DNA from: Agrobacterium fabrum str. C58
Lineage (GTDB): Bacteria; Pseudomonadota; Alphaproteobacteria; Rhizobiales; Rhizobiaceae
DNA length: 64,000 bases
NCBI RefSeq assembly: GCF_000092025.1
Contig: NC_003063.2
Coordinates: 372,001-436,000, forward strand
Direction: 5' to 3'
Made by a program: the position numbers and the translations under genes
Notes under the pieces: model-generated
What the model was told of the DNA's origin: nothing
The model's input: the letters and a program-made list of their open reading frames with translations, nothing else
The model's database searches: none
Shown: piece after piece, positions 16,845 to 26,657 of the stretch
Layout of the letters: every line of letters begins with the position of its first letter
Numbering within the stretch: position 1 is the stretch's first letter

Positions 16845-19274
16845 TCAGTTGGGCAATGCATAAGCGATGACGTAGTCGCCGCGATCGGGAGACTGGCGGG
16901 CACCGCCGGCCGAGATGACGACATATTGCTTGCCCGTCTTCGGAGACTTGTAGCTCATCGGTCCGCCCTGGCTGCCGACCGGAAGGCGGGCCTTCCAGAC
17001 TTCCTTGCCGGTCGCCGTATCGAAGGCGCGCAGATAATAATCCTGCGTACCGGCGATGAAGACGAGGCCGCCCTGGGTGGCGAGCGTGCCGCCGAGCGTC
17101 GGCATGCCGATCGGGATCGGCAGACCCATCTTGATACCGAGCGGACCCGTATCCTCGACGGTGCCGACCGGCACCTGCCACTTGATCTGCTGCGTCTTCA
17201 TGTCGATCGCGGTCATGGTGCCATAGGGCGGAGCCTGGCATGGGATGCCGAGAGCCGACAGGAAGCGGTTCTTGTTCACCGCATAGGGCGTGCCCTTCAT
17301 CGGAACGACGCCCATGCCGGTATTGACGCTTTCGCCACCGCTGGCAACGGCCTTGGTGGGGGCGGCTTCCTTCATCTCGATCCAGAGACCGAGGCGCATA
17401 TCGTTGACGAAGATAGTGTTGGTGGTCGGATCGGTCGACAGACCGCCCCAGTTCATGCCGCCGAGCGAACCCGGGAAGGCGAGCGAGAGGTCCGTGCCGG
17501 GCGCCGTATACAGCCCCTCATAACGCATGCCCTTGAAGGCGATGCGGCACAAAAGCTGGTCGAACGGGGTCGCACCCCACATATCGGCTTCCGTCAGCGT
17601 CTGCGCACCGATCTGCGGCATGCCGACGGAACGCGGCTGCGTGGGGGCGTAGGGCTCATTGGGAATATTGGCAGCCTTGACGGAAACCTCTTCCACCTTG
17701 GTCAGCGGCTGTCCCGTCGCGCGGTCGAGCACGTAGAGCTGCCCCGCCTTGGTGCCGAAGACCAGCGCCGGAACGCTGGTTCCGTCAGCCTTCGGGAAAT
17801 CGACGAAGCTCGGCTGCATCGGCACGTCGAAGTCCCAGAGGTCGTTATGAACCGTCTGGTATACCCACTTTTCGCGGCCGGTCGTGGCATCGAGCGCCAG
17901 CATGGAGGCACCATATTTATGGTCGAGCGGCGTGCGTGTCGCGCCATAAAGATCGACCGAAGGGCTGCCGACGGGCATGAAGACCGTGTTCAGGTCCGGA
18001 TCGTAGGACATGGATGCCCAGACGTTCGGCGTGGAACGTGTGTAAGTCTGGCCCGGAGGCGGCAGCTTGGTGATATCGGGATTGCCGGGGTCAAAAGCCC
18101 AGCGAAGCTCGCCCGTGACCACGTCGAAACCGCGCATCACACCGCCGGGCATGTCCACCTGCACGTTATCGGCGATACGGCCGCCGACAACGACGGTCGT
18201 GCCGGCCAGCGTGGGTGCCGAGGTCAGGACATATTGCGGGTCCGGTGCATCTCCCATACCGATCTTCAGATCGACGCGGCCATTTGTGCCGAAGTCAGGG
18301 CAAAACGCGCCCGTGTCCGCATCAAGCGCGATGAGTTCCGCATTGATGGTGTTCATCAGAATACGGCGCTGGCAAAGTGCGCCTTCGGCCACAACCGCGG
18401 CCGTGACGGGCGTGGAGCCCGGCGCAGTCGGTTGCTTCAGCGGCGCCTTGGCATCGAAATAGGCAAGGCCGCGGCAACGCATCCAGACGGAGGATTTCGA
18501 ATTGATTTCCGCCTTCCACTTCTCGGTTCCGGTATCGGCATCGAGAGCGATGACATTGTTGTGCGGCGTGCACAGGAACACGGTGTCACCTACCTGCAGC
18601 GGCGTCTGCTGGTCTTCCGCACCGTTGGCGCCGGGGCTGATCGGGGTATCGCCGGTGTGGTAGGTCCAGGCGACTTCGAGGTTCTTGATGTTGTCTCGGG
18701 TAATTTCATCAAGCGCCACGAAACGGCTGCCGCCGGACGTATTGCCGTAATGTTCCCAGTTCTTCTGCTCCGTTTCCGGCTTGACCGGCGTCAGCGCCGC
18801 CGGCTCGCCATTGAAGGCAACGGTCGGATGCGCCACGAACATGCCGGCAAAACCGGCCCCGGAAGCGATGGCGAGAACAGCGGCTACCGCGAAAGAAGAG
18901 CCATATGCCGGCGTTTTGCCGGCTGCACGGCGCAGCAGCGGGTATGACAGGGCAACGACGGTTGCGCCAACCCCGATGGCCAGCAGACGGGAAATCAGCG
19001 GCCAGAAATGAAGGCCCGCTTCCCATACAGCCCAGACGCCGGTGAGGATGAAAACAAGACCGAAAAGAAGCGCGCCTGCCGGCTTGCGCAGCAGGATCAG
19101 CAGGCCCGAAACGATGAGCGAAAGACCTGCGATGATGAAATAGGGGCTGCCACCGAGGGCGACGAGCTGCCAGCCGCCAATGGCAAAGAACAGGCCCGCA
19201 GCGATGATGACCGCGCCGAGCGCCAACAGCCATAATCTGGCCGGGAGCGACAATGAAGTTGCTGGATTACCCAT
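16845..19274 (-). CDS. gcd: Membrane-bound PQQ-dependent glucose dehydrogenase
   Basis: Quinoprotein of 809 residues oxidising glucose (or a related polyol or quinate) in the periplasm and passing electrons to ubiquinone. About five N-terminal membrane helices (residues 10-150) are followed by a PQQ beta-propeller with W-docking repeats such as NVIALDADTGTEKWKAEI, ELIALDADTGAFCPDFG and YYLRAFDTATGKEVWKARL. The start is ATG 19274 (MGNPATSLSLPARLWLLALG), which begins directly before the first helix; an in-frame extension upstream reads as non-coding. PQQ biosynthesis genes are not in the window. A LysR gene diverges from it. Confidence 0.9.
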   Translation of the reverse strand: MGNPATSLSLPARLWLLALGAVIIAAGLFFAIGGWQLVALGGSPYFIIAGLSLIVSGLLILLRKPAGALLFGLVFILTGVWAVWEAGLHFWPLISRLLAIGVGATVVALSYPLLRRAAGKTPAYGSSFAVAAVLAIASGAGFAGMFVAHPTVAFNGEPAALTPVKPETEQKNWEHYGNTSGGSRFVALDEITRDNIKNLEVAWTYHTGDTPISPGANGAEDQQTPLQVGDTVFLCTPHNNVIALDADTGTEKWKAEINSKSSVWMRCRGLAYFDAKAPLKQPTAPGSTPVTAAVVAEGALCQRRILMNTINAELIALDADTGAFCPDFGTNGRVDLKIGMGDAPDPQYVLTSAPTLAGTTVVVGGRIADNVQVDMPGGVMRGFDVVTGELRWAFDPGNPDITKLPPPGQTYTRSTPNVWASMSYDPDLNTVFMPVGSPSVDLYGATRTPLDHKYGASMLALDATTGREKWVYQTVHNDLWDFDVPMQPSFVDFPKADGTSVPALVFGTKAGQLYVLDRATGQPLTKVEEVSVKAANIPNEPYAPTQPRSVGMPQIGAQTLTEADMWGATPFDQLLCRIAFKGMRYEGLYTAPGTDLSLAFPGSLGGMNWGGLSTDPTTNTIFVNDMRLGLWIEMKEAAPTKAVASGGESVNTGMGVVPMKGTPYAVNKNRFLSALGIPCQAPPYGTMTAIDMKTQQIKWQVPVGTVEDTGPLGIKMGLPIPIGMPTLGGTLATQGGLVFIAGTQDYYLRAFDTATGKEVWKARLPVGSQGGPMSYKSPKTGKQYVVISAGGARQSPDRGDYVIAYALPN

Positions 19275-19675
19275 GAATGAATGTCCGTTTAGAAGAGCCG
19301 CCCGAAAGGCTGAAGCCCGATGATCGTTCAGTGTCCGGCAAAGCCCGGACAGTTCGCCGCCGATAAGGCCGGGCGAAGATACGCCGGTGGCGGCGCGGCT
19401 GAACGGGGAACGATAGTGGGGAAGGCTTCGGTAGTGACCGTCATTTTTGACCCATTCGCTGCAGGTTATCGCCGGCCGAATGGACGACGGGACATATGCT
19501 TGAACAAATCCTCCCCGGCCCTGATCGCCCTCACCTGCAAGGGTGGGAAAGACGTTCCGGACGCTGGCTGCGGTATAACGTCGCCCGCGACAAGATGACA
19601 ATGCGCAAGACGGGCAATTTTGATAAGCTAGGCTTATATCACGCCGCGCCCGATAACACAAAGACCTCTTCGACA
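19275..19675. other. Divergent promoter region between gcd and a LysR gene
   Basis: A 401-base gap. It holds an inverted repeat at 19623-19637 (separate entry) and a 7-base inverted repeat CCATTCG/CGAATGG (19452-19458 and 19477-19483). In-frame extension of either neighbour into it looks spurious. No RNA gene is recognised. Confidence 0.45.
19623..19637. promoter_or_regulatory. LysR-type binding site (ATAAGC-TAG-GCTTAT)
   Basis: Six-base inverted arms with a 3-base spacer, fitting the T-N11-A pattern of LysR regulators, 38 bases before the LysR ATG at 19676. Autoregulation is the simplest reading. Control of gcd, 350 bases away, is possible. Confidence 0.5.
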
Positions 19676-20575
19676 ATGGATACTCGCCAGCTCACCATAT
19701 TTGTGGAGGCCGCCAAAGCCAGAAACTTCCGGGCCGCTGCCGTCCAGCTCGGCATCGCCCAGCCAGCCGTTACCCAGCGCATACGGCAGCTGGAAGAGAA
19801 TCTGGGCTTCAAGCTCTTTCACCGCATTAATCGGGGTGTGGAACTCACCGCGGCGGGGCAATCCATGCTCATCGAGGCGGAGGAAATCCTTGCCCGCACC
19901 AAAGGCGCGCTTGAAAAGGCGCAGCAGATCCGGCGCGGTGAACTCGGCACGCTGCGCATCGGTTACGGCACCAGTGTGATGGCCGAACGGAAGCTGCCGG
20001 CGCTGATCACCCGCTATGGTGATGAGCACAGGGATGTGACGCTGGAACTATTGCCCGGCATGACGATGGAACAGCTGATCGAGCAGGTGGAAACGCGCAA
20101 GACCGATGTCGCCTTCATCCGCGCGCCCCTTCCCCGGCTGCCACAGACCCTGAGGGCCATGCCTTTCGACCGCTCGAAACTGTGCGTTGCCCTGTCGGAC
20201 AGTCATCCGCTGGCCTCCAGCCGCAGAATATCGGTTGGCGATATCGTGCAGGAAAAACTGCTGCTGCCGATCGATGAGATCGGCCTCGGCCTCAGCAGCA
20301 GCGCGCTCACGCTTTTCGAGGATGCCGGTTGCGAACCGCAAATCGGCATGCGTATCGCCAACATCAATACCATCCTTGCCTTAGTGGAAGCGGGTGCGGG
20401 CATTTCCATCCTGCCGGAAAACACCGTGCGTTCCACCCGCGGTATTACCGGCGTACCGCTCGACAGCGCCGACGCATGGTCGGACTGCGTGCTGGTAGTC
20501 AGACGCGGCCCGCTTGCCCTCCACGTCGATGCCTTCGTGAATATGGCCCGCCAGGCTTACCAGCCAAGCCTTTGA
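19676..20575 (+). CDS. LysR-family transcriptional regulator
   Basis: Regulator of 299 residues. The N-terminal winged helix-turn-helix (MDTRQLTIFVEAAKARNFRA, recognition segment AQPAVTQRIRQLEENLG about residues 28-44) precedes a linker helix and a periplasmic-binding-like effector domain. The ATG at 19676 gives the canonical LysR N-terminus; the frame stays open upstream but without family sequence. It is divergent from gcd and upstream of the malic enzyme gene, so either could be a target. The effector is unknown. Confidence 0.87.
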   Translation: MDTRQLTIFVEAAKARNFRAAAVQLGIAQPAVTQRIRQLEENLGFKLFHRINRGVELTAAGQSMLIEAEEILARTKGALEKAQQIRRGELGTLRIGYGTSVMAERKLPALITRYGDEHRDVTLELLPGMTMEQLIEQVETRKTDVAFIRAPLPRLPQTLRAMPFDRSKLCVALSDSHPLASSRRISVGDIVQEKLLLPIDEIGLGLSSSALTLFEDAGCEPQIGMRIANINTILALVEAGAGISILPENTVRSTRGITGVPLDSADAWSDCVLVVRRGPLALHVDAFVNMARQAYQPSL

Positions 20576-20735
20576 CAACAAACATACGGACTTAATCGAT
20601 TGAATCGGCCGTAAATTTCATCACGCTTAAATTTGCTGCACTGAACAACATTCAAGGCTTGGCAGGCGTGCAAAAAATACCATAACAACAACGAATATTT
20701 TTATACTGATAACGACAGGAAAGCACGCTCAGCCC

Positions 20736-23024
20736 ATGTCCGACACGACGAAAACCGCCAGCACAAGAACATCGGTTACGGATCAGGAAGCCCTGGATTT
20801 CCACGCGCAGGGCAGGCCGGGCAAACTGGAAATCACCCCGACCAAGCCGATGGCAACGCAGCGGGATCTGTCGCTTGCCTATTCGCCCGGTGTTGCTGTG
20901 CCGGTGAAAGCCATCGCCGAAAATCCGGCGACCGCTTACGATTATACCACCCGCGGCAACATGGTGGCCGTCATCTCGAACGGCACCGCCATCCTCGGGC
21001 TCGGCAATCTCGGCGCGCTCGCCTCCAAGCCGGTCATGGAAGGCAAGTCGGTCCTCTTCAAGCGTTTCGCCGATGTCGATTCCATCGATCTCGAGGTCGA
21101 TACCGAGGACGCCGATGAATTCATAAATTGCGTGCGCTACCTTGGCCCCTCCTTCGGCGGTATCAATCTCGAAGACATCAAGGCGCCGGAATGTTTCATC
21201 ATCGAAAGCCGCCTGCGCGAGCTGATGGACATTCCCGTCTTCCATGACGACCAGCACGGCACCGCCATCATCGCCGCCGCCGGCCTCATCAACGCCATCG
21301 AACTTACCGGCCGCGACTTCAAGACGACAAAGCTCGTCTGCAATGGCGCAGGCGCTGCCGCGATTGCCTGCATGGACCTCATCAAGGCCATGGGTTTCAA
21401 CCCGGAAAACATCACGCTCTGCGATACCAAGGGCGTGATCTATCAGGGCCGCACCGAAGGCATGAACCAGTGGAAATCCGCCCATGCGGTGAAGACCGAC
21501 AGACGGACGCTGACGGAGGCGATGAACGGTGCGGATGTGGTGTTCGGCCTGTCGCAGAAGGGCGCTTTCACTGAAGAGATGATCCGCTCTATGGCGCCGA
21601 AGCCGATCATTTTCGCCATGGCCAACCCGGATCCGGAAATCACGCCGGAAGAAGTCTCGCGCATCCGCGACGACGCGATCATGGCGACCGGGCGTTCTGA
21701 CTACCCGAACCAGGTCAACAACGTCCTCGGTTTCCCCTATATCTTCCGCGGCGCGCTCGACGTGCGTGCCCGCCAGATCAACGACGCGATGAAGATTGCC
21801 GCCGCACAGGCGCTGGCCGATCTTGCCCGCGAAGATGTGCCTGACGACGTGGCCGCCGCCTATCAGGGCAACCGCCCGCGCTTCGGGTCGCAATACATCA
21901 TTCCGGTTCCCTTCGATCCGCGCCTGATCTCGGCCATTCCGGTGGCCGTGGCCAAAGCCGCCATCGAAACCGGCGTCGCCCAGCGCGAAATACCCGATCT
22001 CGACGCCTATGCCCGCGAGCTTTCCGCCCGCCGCGACCCGATGGCCTCTACGACGCAGCGCCTTTACGAGCGTGTGCGCCGTTCGCCCAAGCGCGTGGTC
22101 TTTGCCGAAGCGGAAGAAGAGCAGGTCATGCGCGCGGCGATTTCGTTCACGGCGCAGGGTCTCGGCACAGCCATCCTGCTCGGCCGTGACGATATCATTA
22201 AGGCCAATGCAGAACGCGCGGGCATCGATCTCGACCGCGCCAATATCGAAATCACCAATGCCCGTCTCTCCAGCCGCGTCGATGCCTATGTCGATTATCT
22301 CTATGCGCGTCTGCAGCGCGGCGGTTTCCTGCTGCGCGACGTGCAGCGTCTCATCCATAACGACCGCAACCATTTCGCCGCCTGCATGGTGGCGATGGGC
22401 GATGCGGATGCCGTGGTGACCGGCGTTACCCGCAATTATTCCACCGCGCTGGAGGATATCCGCCGCTGTATCAACACCAAGCCTGGCCATCGCGTCATCG
22501 GCGTTTCGCTTGTTGTCTCCCGAAATCGCACCGTCTTCGTCGCTGATACCGCCGTGCACGACATGCCGAATGCGGAAGACCTTGCCGATATCGCGGAAGA
22601 GGCGGCCCACCTCGCCCGCCGTTTCGGTTATGAGCCACGCGTCGCCATGCTTGCCTATTCCACCTTCGGCCAGCCGGTCGGTGAACGCTCCGACAAGGTG
22701 CGCGAAGCGGTGAAAATCCTCGACAAGCGCAATGTCAATTTCGAGGTGGACGGCGAGATGTCGGCGGATGTGGCGCTGAACCATCAGCGCATGCAGAGCC
22801 AGTATCCCTTTGCCCGCCTTTCCGGTGCGGCCAACGTGCTGGTCATGCCCGCCATCCATTCCGCCTCCATCTCCACCAAGATGCTGCAGGAACTGGGCGG
22901 CGCGACCGTCATCGGTCCGCTTCTCGTCGGCCTCGACAAATCGGTGCAGATCACCTCCATGGGTGCCAAGGACAGCGATATCGTCAACATGGCGGCCATC
23001 GCAGCCTATAACGCCGGCCGATGA
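20736..23024 (+). CDS. maeB: NADP-type malic enzyme with C-terminal phosphotransacetylase-like domain
   Basis: Protein of 762 residues, the usual length of the fused malic enzymes of proteobacteria (Tme/Dme in rhizobia). It decarboxylates malate to pyruvate. The malic domain holds SLAYSPGVAVPVKAI and ECFIIESRLRELMDIPVFHDDQHGTA (metal site), then a Rossmann segment VCNGAGAAAIACMDL. From about residue 430 the chain is phosphotransacetylase-like, a domain thought to be regulatory or multimerising. NADP versus NAD preference cannot be settled by eye; NADP is the family default. It is monocistronic. Confidence 0.9.
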   Translation: MSDTTKTASTRTSVTDQEALDFHAQGRPGKLEITPTKPMATQRDLSLAYSPGVAVPVKAIAENPATAYDYTTRGNMVAVISNGTAILGLGNLGALASKPVMEGKSVLFKRFADVDSIDLEVDTEDADEFINCVRYLGPSFGGINLEDIKAPECFIIESRLRELMDIPVFHDDQHGTAIIAAAGLINAIELTGRDFKTTKLVCNGAGAAAIACMDLIKAMGFNPENITLCDTKGVIYQGRTEGMNQWKSAHAVKTDRRTLTEAMNGADVVFGLSQKGAFTEEMIRSMAPKPIIFAMANPDPEITPEEVSRIRDDAIMATGRSDYPNQVNNVLGFPYIFRGALDVRARQINDAMKIAAAQALADLAREDVPDDVAAAYQGNRPRFGSQYIIPVPFDPRLISAIPVAVAKAAIETGVAQREIPDLDAYARELSARRDPMASTTQRLYERVRRSPKRVVFAEAEEEQVMRAAISFTAQGLGTAILLGRDDIIKANAERAGIDLDRANIEITNARLSSRVDAYVDYLYARLQRGGFLLRDVQRLIHNDRNHFAACMVAMGDADAVVTGVTRNYSTALEDIRRCINTKPGHRVIGVSLVVSRNRTVFVADTAVHDMPNAEDLADIAEEAAHLARRFGYEPRVAMLAYSTFGQPVGERSDKVREAVKILDKRNVNFEVDGEMSADVALNHQRMQSQYPFARLSGAANVLVMPAIHSASISTKMLQELGGATVIGPLLVGLDKSVQITSMGAKDSDIVNMAAIAAYNAGR

Positions 23025-23039
23025 CGTCGCCATGTATTT

Positions 23040-23060
23040 CTTCTCCCCGCCGGGGAGAAG
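23040..23060. repeat. Perfect palindrome after maeB
   Basis: CTTCTCCCC (23040-23048), GCC, GGGGAGAAG (23052-23060): a 9-bp perfect stem with a 3-base loop, 16 bases past the maeB stop. No U-tract follows. It may be a terminator-like hairpin or one copy of a dispersed palindromic element. Confidence 0.5.
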
Positions 23061-23278
23061 AAACAAGCGGCAATCGATCGCCTCATATCTGGCGAACCGG
23101 TCAGCAGGCAGCGAAACCAAAGAACAAGATTCTACGATTTCCCATTAGTAGAATATTTTTTCGCATAAGAAGCTTTATTGGAACGCGATTTTATTCATAC
23201 TATTTTTTGCGCAATGCCAATTCTCGCTCTCGGCGGGTGCCTCATGTAGTTTCCACTCACACTCAAAAGGAAATACCC

Positions 23279-24118
23279 ATGGCCCTCTCTTTCTCCAGAT
23301 TTGCCGCAAAACTCATTGCCGGAACCGTCGTCATCGCTTCGATGGCCACTGCGGCGCACGCGGATGCAACGCTTGACCGCATCAAGGGTCGCGGCAAGCT
23401 CACCGTCGGCGTCATCCTGTCTGGTGCACCTTTCGGCTTCATCGATCCGAAGACGCAGGAGCAAAAGGGCCTCAACATCGATGTTGCCAAGGCACTGGCC
23501 GCCGGTCTCGGCGTAGACCTGGTCACCGAAACCGTGACCCCGCCCAACCGCGTGCAGTTCCTGCAGCAGGGCAAGGTCGATATTCTCATCGCCAACATGC
23601 AATACACCGAAGAACGCGCCAAAACGCTTGATTACGTGCCGACCCCCTATGACCGTCAGGGTGGCGCCGCCATCGGCCGCAAGGATTCGGGCATCAAGGA
23701 CTGGTCGGACCTGAAGGGCAAGATCGCCTGCGTTTCGCAGGGCTCGAACTACACCCAGCCGCTCATCGAGCAGTACGGCGCACAGGTCAAGGCGCTGCCG
23801 AGCCAGCCGGAATCGCTCTTGGCGCTGAAGGGCGGCAATTGCGATGTTTCCGTTCACGTCAACGGCACGCTGAGCCTGATGCTTCAGGACCGCGCCGACG
23901 AGTGGAAGGATTACGGCATCCTCATCCCCACCGATCTCATCCCGTCGGATTCCGTCATCTGGCTGCGCAAGGGTGAAGCCGACACACAGGCCGCGCTCGA
24001 CAAGATCGTCAAGGACTTGCACGCCTCCGGCAAGATGATCGAATTCGCCAAGGCCAACCGCCTGCCGAGCATCGGCTACATGGAAGAGCAGAAGAAGAAG
24101 CTTTCCGCCGCGCAATAA
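23279..24118 (+). CDS. Family-3 ABC transporter substrate-binding protein (amino-acid type)
   Basis: Periplasmic binding protein of 279 residues. The ATG at 23279 follows AAGGAAA and opens a signal peptide (cleavage near AHA-DA, residue 27-28). The mature start LDRIKGRGKLTVGVILSGAP and the motif DILIANMQYTEERA mark family 3, which usually binds polar amino acids. Neighbouring catabolic genes (MmgE/PrpD, NtaA-like) suggest an amino- or imino-polycarboxylate ligand. It heads an apparent six-gene operon, with a terminator-like hairpin before the permeases. Confidence 0.87.
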   Translation: MALSFSRFAAKLIAGTVVIASMATAAHADATLDRIKGRGKLTVGVILSGAPFGFIDPKTQEQKGLNIDVAKALAAGLGVDLVTETVTPPNRVQFLQQGKVDILIANMQYTEERAKTLDYVPTPYDRQGGAAIGRKDSGIKDWSDLKGKIACVSQGSNYTQPLIEQYGAQVKALPSQPESLLALKGGNCDVSVHVNGTLSLMLQDRADEWKDYGILIPTDLIPSDSVIWLRKGEADTQAALDKIVKDLHASGKMIEFAKANRLPSIGYMEEQKKKLSAAQ

Positions 24119-24198
24119 GGCGTGGGGCAATCTGGTTCGTCCCCTCACCTTCGCGTGACGGAGAGCCCCTGTCACGGAGGCGTTTTGCGCCAACCCTC

Positions 24199-24235
24199 AA
24201 GAACGGCCGGTTTCGCCTGCCGTTCTTTTCTGCTT
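24199..24235 (+). terminator. Attenuator/terminator between binding protein and permease
   Basis: AAGAACGGC (24199-24207) pairs with GCCGTTCTT (24219-24227), followed by TTCTGCTTT. Partial read-through would give more binding protein than membrane subunits. Confidence 0.7.
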
Positions 24236-24302
24236 TATAACAAGGCAGGCCATTCTGGCGACGCCCGTCCGGCAGCACCCGCAATAACAGCATGGATTTC
24301 CG

Positions 24303-25046
24303 ATGCAGGATTCGTTTACAGCGCGCTTCATTGAACTCGCCGCGCATCTCGGCCTCAACTATGATTTTCTGAACAGCGGTTACGAGGTTCAGATCTGGCT
24401 TGATGGCATGAAGATGACGCTCATCCTCGTCGCCGTTACCTTGCCGCTCAGCCTCGTTTTCGGCTTCATTTTCGCGGCCATGCTCACGTCAGGCAAAGTC
24501 TGGCTCGCCGGTCCCGTGCGCGCCTATGTCGAACTGACACGCAACACGCCGACGCTGGTACAGCTGATGTGCGGTTTCCTCGTGCTCAACATGCTGATTT
24601 CCAATGCGCTGGGCGGTGCGCAGAACAATCCGCTGACACCTTTTTTCTGGGTTGTTGCCATCACCTGCCTGCACGTTGCCGCCTTCCATGCGGAAGCGTT
24701 GCGTGGCGGTATCGAGGCGGTGCCGACCACCACCATCGAGGCGGCGCGCGCCATCGGTTTCAGTTCGCTGGAGATTTTGCGTTACGTCGAGTTTCCGCTG
24801 GCAATCCGCACGGCGCTCCCCTCGATCATCAACAATCTCGTCAACCTGGTGAAGCTCACAACGGTCGGTTCGGCGATTGCGGTGGGTGAAATCACCTATG
24901 CCTCGATCCTGATCTGGACGCAGCGCGACAATGTGGTCGAGTTGATGCTCGTCATCCTCATCTTCTTCAGCGTCATCAATTTCATCGTCGCAAGGGCCGG
25001 TCTCTGGCTTGAACGACGCCTTGCGGTTCCGGGGTTCGGCCAATGA
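24303..25046 (+). CDS. Amino-acid-type ABC transporter permease 1
   Basis: HisM/GlnP-type permease of 247 residues with about five membrane segments. The conserved loop AVPTTTIEAARAIGFSSLEI (about residues 138-157) contacts the ATPase, and VELTRNTPTLVQLMCGF is a family motif. Its stop overlaps the next gene's start in ATGA, implying translational coupling. Confidence 0.87.
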   Translation: MQDSFTARFIELAAHLGLNYDFLNSGYEVQIWLDGMKMTLILVAVTLPLSLVFGFIFAAMLTSGKVWLAGPVRAYVELTRNTPTLVQLMCGFLVLNMLISNALGGAQNNPLTPFFWVVAITCLHVAAFHAEALRGGIEAVPTTTIEAARAIGFSSLEILRYVEFPLAIRTALPSIINNLVNLVKLTTVGSAIAVGEITYASILIWTQRDNVVELMLVILIFFSVINFIVARAGLWLERRLAVPGFGQ

Positions 25047-25825
25047 GCGCGGTGGTTTCTCAAACGCGGGTGGCAAAGAAGCTTCCCTTCGGCACCATTC
25101 TGCTGCTCGGCGTGGTGATATCAGTCGTTCTGTGGCTGATCCTCGACCCCTCGCTCGGTCAGGTGCTGCTGCAATGGCTGCCCTATCTGGCGAAGGGTTT
25201 CGCCATGAATGTGCTGATCAGCATTCTGGCGATCGCCATCGGTACCTTCATCGGTGTCGTGCTCGGCATCATGGAGCTTGCGCCTTACCGCATCGTGCGC
25301 GCACCGGCGCTCACCTACGTGCAAATCTTCCGCAACGCCCCGCATCTGGTGCTGATATTTGCCGCGACCTACATCTTTCCTTTCGAGATCGTCGCCTTCG
25401 GCAACTACATTCCCTTCCCGGACTGGATCAAGGCCGTCGTCGGTCTTGCCATTCCGGCGAGCGCCCATATTGCCGAAATCACTCGCGGCGCCATCCAGTC
25501 CATCCCGACCGCCCAATGGGAAGCGGCGCAAGGACTGGGCTTTTCCCGTAACCAGACACTGCGCTGGATCATCCTACCGCAATGCGTGAAACGCTCGCTG
25601 CCGCCATGGATGAACCTCTATTCCTCGATCACCATGGGCACGGCGCTTGCCTCGCTGGTTGGCGTGCATGAGCTTTTGCACGCCGCCACAGATGCCAGCA
25701 CCGCCGTGCAGCGCAACGATTTCACTGTCGTGGTCTATCTCACCGTGCTGATGGCGTTCTTCCTGTTCTGCTATCCCGTCTCCCGTTTCACGCAGCGCCT
25801 CGAGCGGCGCTTCGCTTCCCGCTGA
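25043..25825 (+). CDS. Amino-acid-type ABC transporter permease 2
   Basis: Second HisM/GlnP-type permease, 260 residues, paired with the gene at 24303. YVQIFRNAPHLVLIFAATYI and the ATPase-contact loop SIPTAQWEAAQGLGFSRNQT match the family. About five hydrophobic segments are visible. The coupled overlap at its start and the short gap to the ATPase gene support one transcription unit. Confidence 0.87.
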   Translation: MSAVVSQTRVAKKLPFGTILLLGVVISVVLWLILDPSLGQVLLQWLPYLAKGFAMNVLISILAIAIGTFIGVVLGIMELAPYRIVRAPALTYVQIFRNAPHLVLIFAATYIFPFEIVAFGNYIPFPDWIKAVVGLAIPASAHIAEITRGAIQSIPTAQWEAAQGLGFSRNQTLRWIILPQCVKRSLPPWMNLYSSITMGTALASLVGVHELLHAATDASTAVQRNDFTVVVYLTVLMAFFLFCYPVSRFTQRLERRFASR

Positions 25826-25837
25826 TTGGAACACGCC

Positions 25838-26653
25838 ATGTCCGCACCCGCACCACAAAACGCCGCCCAAGCCCCTGTCACCAAAGCGCTTGTCGAACTG
25901 GAAGGGATTCATCTCTCCTTCGGTGACAATCAGGTCCTGAAAGGCATCGACCTCACGGTCAACAAGGGCGACGCCGTCTCCATCATCGGCCCTTCCGGCT
26001 CGGGAAAATCCACGATCCTGCGCTGCATCAACGGCCTGCTCATTCCGCAATCCGGCAAGATCACCGTCGGCGGCACCCGGGTAGACCAGTTGAAAACCGA
26101 GGCAGAGCGCATCGCGCTGCGCAAGCGCATCGGCATCGTGTTCCAGCAGTTCAATCTCTTCCCGCATCTGACGGTCATGGAAAACATCACCATCGCGCCG
26201 ATCAAAATTCTCGGCACGCCGAAGGCGGAAGCCGAGCGTCATGCCCGCGAATTGCTGGAGAAGGTCCGTCTTTCCCAGAAGGTCGATGCCTATCCCGGCC
26301 AGCTTTCCGGTGGCCAGCAGCAGCGCGTGGCCATTGCCCGTGCGCTCGCCATGCGGCCGGAGCTGGTGCTGTTCGACGAAGTCACCTCGGCGCTCGACCC
26401 GGAAACCGTGGGCGAAGTGCTCGCCGTCATCCGCGATCTCGTCAATGACGGCATGACCAGCATTCTCGTCACCCACGAAATGCGCTTTGCCGAAGAAATC
26501 AGCGATAAGATCGTCTTTACCGAAAACGGCCTGATCGTCGATCAGGGCACGCCGGAACATATCTTCTACAGGTCGACCAACCCGCGCATCAACGCCTTCG
26601 TCAAGGGTCTTGGCGGGCAGGTGGCGCGGGTGACCGACGGCGAAGGGATCTGA
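25838..26653 (+). CDS. Amino-acid-type ABC transporter ATPase
   Basis: GlnQ/HisP-type ATPase of 271 residues. Walker [10 protein letters not shown] at 51-59, Q-loop [11 protein letters not shown], signature [16 protein letters not shown], Walker [13 protein letters not shown]. The start is taken as ATG 25838; an in-frame TTG four codons earlier is less likely. The ten extra N-terminal residues ([10 protein letters not shown]) are low-complexity. It energises the two permeases upstream. Confidence 0.88.
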   Translation: MSAPAPQNAAQAPVTKALVELEGIHLSFGDNQVLKGIDLTVNKGDAVSIIGPSGSGKSTILRCINGLLIPQSGKITVGGTRVDQLKTEAERIALRKRIGIVFQQFNLFPHLTVMENITIAPIKILGTPKAEAERHARELLEKVRLSQKVDAYPGQLSGGQQQRVAIARALAMRPELVLFDEVTSALDPETVGEVLAVIRDLVNDGMTSILVTHEMRFAEEISDKIVFTENGLIVDQGTPEHIFYRSTNPRINAFVKGLGGQVARVTDGEGI

Positions 26654-26657
26654 CGCC

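Noticed and set aside
16695..18947. A 750-codon open frame opposite the glucose dehydrogenase gene.
   Set aside because: Same codon-mirror effect; gcd has clear PQQ propeller repeats and a membrane domain on the other strand.
20652..23120. An 822-codon open frame on the strand opposite maeB.
   Set aside because: It mirrors the malic enzyme gene exactly, lacks an RBS, and its product is His/Arg/Asp-rich with no family resemblance; a GC-rich gene commonly leaves its antisense frame open.
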